Below are positions 62,510 to 64,000 of a DNA stretch of 64,000 nt, one piece after another (positions within the stretch are counted from its first letter, which is position 1; every line of letters begins with the position of its first letter). Origin of the DNA: Pseudomonas sp. v388 (lineage in GTDB: Bacteria; Pseudomonadota; Gammaproteobacteria; Pseudomonadales; Pseudomonadaceae). The stretch is from the NCBI RefSeq assembly GCF_003935425.1, contig NZ_RHQN01000008.1, positions 62,001 to 126,000 of the forward strand, read 5' to 3'. The notes beneath the pieces are model-generated. The model was not told the DNA's origin and did not search any database. It saw only the letters and a program-made list of their open reading frames with translations. A program made the position numbers and the translations under genes.

Positions 62510-63317
62510 CATGCGTAGGGATTTTTGCTGGTCCAGCTCCGGCACCAGAGTTCCCCGTTCCCACCTTATCCACCTCACTGGTGTCCATGATCCGGTCTCC
62601 GTAGCTGCAGGCAGATCAGGGCCGCCATCCGCCGGTGCAGGTCTGGCTGGAGGCGATCTCAAGCGCGTCAATATCAGCCGTTCATATAGCCTCGATGCAA
62701 TTCCGACCTCTTGCAAACCCCTTGGCGACTGCGCACAGGTGCGTCAGACCGATTACGTCAACATCAGGGATTTGCGCTCGGATACTTAGTAATAACATGG
62801 CGGTTTTATTAAGCGACACAGGGCAAAGCGCAAGAATAGTGTTAGACAATTTTGGTGATGAACGATGATGGTGTAAGGGTAAGGTTTTAAATATTACTGC
62901 AGTAGTAGAGCGCTTTTGAGGTTGTCGATTAAGGTAACTCGAGAACTGGAATGATGTACTGCCTCTAGAGAATCCAGGCGGCCAGCACGATGGCCAGTCC
63001 CTGAACTCGGCCATTCAAATGGATTGAGCAGTAATCCAAATGCGGTTGTCAAGCGTGCAGGCATCGACCTTTAGTGTGCAAAATAAAGGTACATGAACTA
63101 AATCGACATATGTCGCCAATTTCGATATATAGACTCAATAACTTGACAGGGTTTTTAAGGGGGCCAAGCTCTAAGTGCCTTGGCTGCGCGCCGGGCACAA
63201 TAAGCTGGTAAATGATCCGGCAAGCACTGCGTGCGGGTTTTACCAAAACCGCCGGGACGCCGTATTGCGCCCTTTCATGCATGAAGACTATTTCCTGGCG
63301 GTTCACGGGAGAAGATC
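62510..63317. other. Gene-free, A+T-richer region between tRNA-Pro and the dehydrogenase gene
   Basis: About 800 bases without a convincing gene. The second half (62790-63150) is much richer in A+T than the rest of the window. A 12-base palindrome CGACATATGTCG lies at 63104-63115. I find no copy of the tRNA 3' end, integrase or transposase fragment, so an old insertion scar is only a possibility. Short open frames exist but have no protein-like features. Confidence 0.5.
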
Positions 63318-64000
63318 ATGAAAGCTGTTGTCTATCGCGGTCCCAACCAGGTTGCTGTCGAAAACGTTCCGGATCCAAAGATCGAACGTCCGACGGATGC
63401 CATCGTTAAGATTACCACCACCAACATCTGCGGTTCTGACCTGCATATGTACGAAGGCCGAACTGATTTCGAGCAGGGCCGCGTTTTCGGCCATGAAAAC
63501 CTTGGCGTGGTCCTGGAAGTGGGGCCGGCGGTCGAACGGCTCAAGCCTGGAGACTGGGTTTGTCTGCCGTTCAATATCAGTTGTGGCCACTGCAAGAACT
63601 GCGAACGCGGCCTGACCGCCTACTGTCTGAGAGCAAACGAACCCGGTATGGCCGGCGGTGCGTTCGGATTTGCCGACATGGGGCCATGGACGGGCGGGCA
63701 GGCAGAATACCTGCGAGTACCATGGGCTGACTTCATGGCCCTGAAGCTGCCGCCGGATGCTGAGGAGAAGCAGACCGATTACGTGATGTGCGCCGATATT
63801 TTCCCAACCGGCTGGCACGTGACCGAGCTGGCCGGTATGAAGCCCGGAGACCGGGTGGTCATCTATGGCGCCGGCCCGGTGGGCCTGATGGCAGCGCACT
63901 CGGCGATGATTAAGGGAGCCTGCAGTGTCATGGTGGTCGACTGCCATCCCGACCGCCTCAAGCTGGCCGAATCGATCGGCGCGATCGCGATTGACTATTC
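63318..64000 (+). CDS. Zinc-dependent alcohol dehydrogenase, glutathione-independent formaldehyde dehydrogenase-like (C-terminus outside window)
   Basis: About 227 N-terminal residues are visible. The catalytic zinc region TTTNICGSDLHMYEGR, GHENLGVVLEVG, the structural-zinc cysteines in SCGHCKNCERGLTAYC and the NAD fold VVIYGAGPVGLMAAHSA identify a medium-chain dehydrogenase. FGFADMGPWTGGQAEYLRVPWADF and PTGWHVTELAGM resemble FdhA-type formaldehyde dehydrogenases, but overall it is a separate subgroup, so the substrate is open. The ATG follows GGGAGAAGATC. It runs off the right edge. Confidence 0.87.
   Translation, partial: MKAVVYRGPNQVAVENVPDPKIERPTDAIVKITTTNICGSDLHMYEGRTDFEQGRVFGHENLGVVLEVGPAVERLKPGDWVCLPFNISCGHCKNCERGLTAYCLRANEPGMAGGAFGFADMGPWTGGQAEYLRVPWADFMALKLPPDAEEKQTDYVMCADIFPTGWHVTELAGMKPGDRVVIYGAGPVGLMAAHSAMIKGACSVMVVDCHPDRLKLAESIGAIAIDY

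Noticed and set aside
62480-63306. Short frames on both strands after tRNA-Pro as integrase or transposase remnants
   Set aside because: None contains integrase or DDE motifs that I can recognise; composition alone is not enough to call a pseudogene.

Overview
The window is a typical high-GC Pseudomonas chromosome segment, most like the P. fluorescens / P. syringae side of the genus. The evidence is the block pyrD-rmf-rlmL-dacB-yggL-rocS2-rocA2-dgt (the same neighbourhood as in P. aeruginosa), the thrS-infC-rpmI-rplT-pheS-pheT-ihfA-merR-tRNAPro block, and RpoN, LexA and LacI-type sites that match family consensus. I see no prophage, intact insertion sequence or CRISPR array. Many long open frames antisense to real genes are GC artefacts.

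Region 1 (1-7.8 kb, minus strand) is the nitrate assimilation locus: nasS-nasT, then a nitrate transporter with a PP2C/Ser-Thr-kinase fusion, then a NirB-like flavoprotein with the (cut off) nitrate reductase. The most striking thing in the window is here. Each of the three transcription units begins with a sigma-54 -24/-12 element, followed by tandem hairpins with six-base loops that carry A at position 1 and G at position 4, followed by an intrinsic terminator. In all three the 3' arm of the last hairpin overlaps the start of the terminator stem. This is the layout of an ANTAR (NasT) antitermination target, repeated three times, including in front of nasST itself.

Region 2 (7.9-22 kb) holds pyrD, ribosome and stationary-phase genes (rmf, rlmL, yggL, a yqjD-yqjE-yqjK-like operon), dacB, the RocS2/RocA2 BvgAS-type two-component system with a separate receiver protein, and dgt. 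Region 3 (22-42 kb) is accessory: an acyltransferase, a PAP2-like membrane protein, transporters, a stand-alone dehydroshikimate dehydratase domain divergent from an MFS permease, molybdenum cofactor genes (mobA, moaB, moeA), a glycosyltransferase, a complete three-part efflux operon, a Kef-type antiporter, a Fur-like DNA-binding domain, an orphan FecR and dpkA.

Region 4 (42-46 kb) is a cluster of small genes with strong operators: two LexA-box promoters of identical design (a 59-residue protein and a DUF1654 protein), a ParD-like/methionine aminopeptidase pair behind a palindromic operator, and the secreted nuclease EndA. Region 5 (46-53 kb) is the ribose operon rbsBACRKD ending in a signal-peptide-bearing nucleoside hydrolase, which suggests that nucleosides are split in the periplasm and the ribose is imported. 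Region 6 (53-64 kb) holds an I78 inhibitor lipoprotein, a cold-shock protein, the translation block with an AUU-initiated infC, tRNA-Pro(GGG), an empty A+T-richer stretch and the start of a zinc alcohol/formaldehyde dehydrogenase cut by the window edge.
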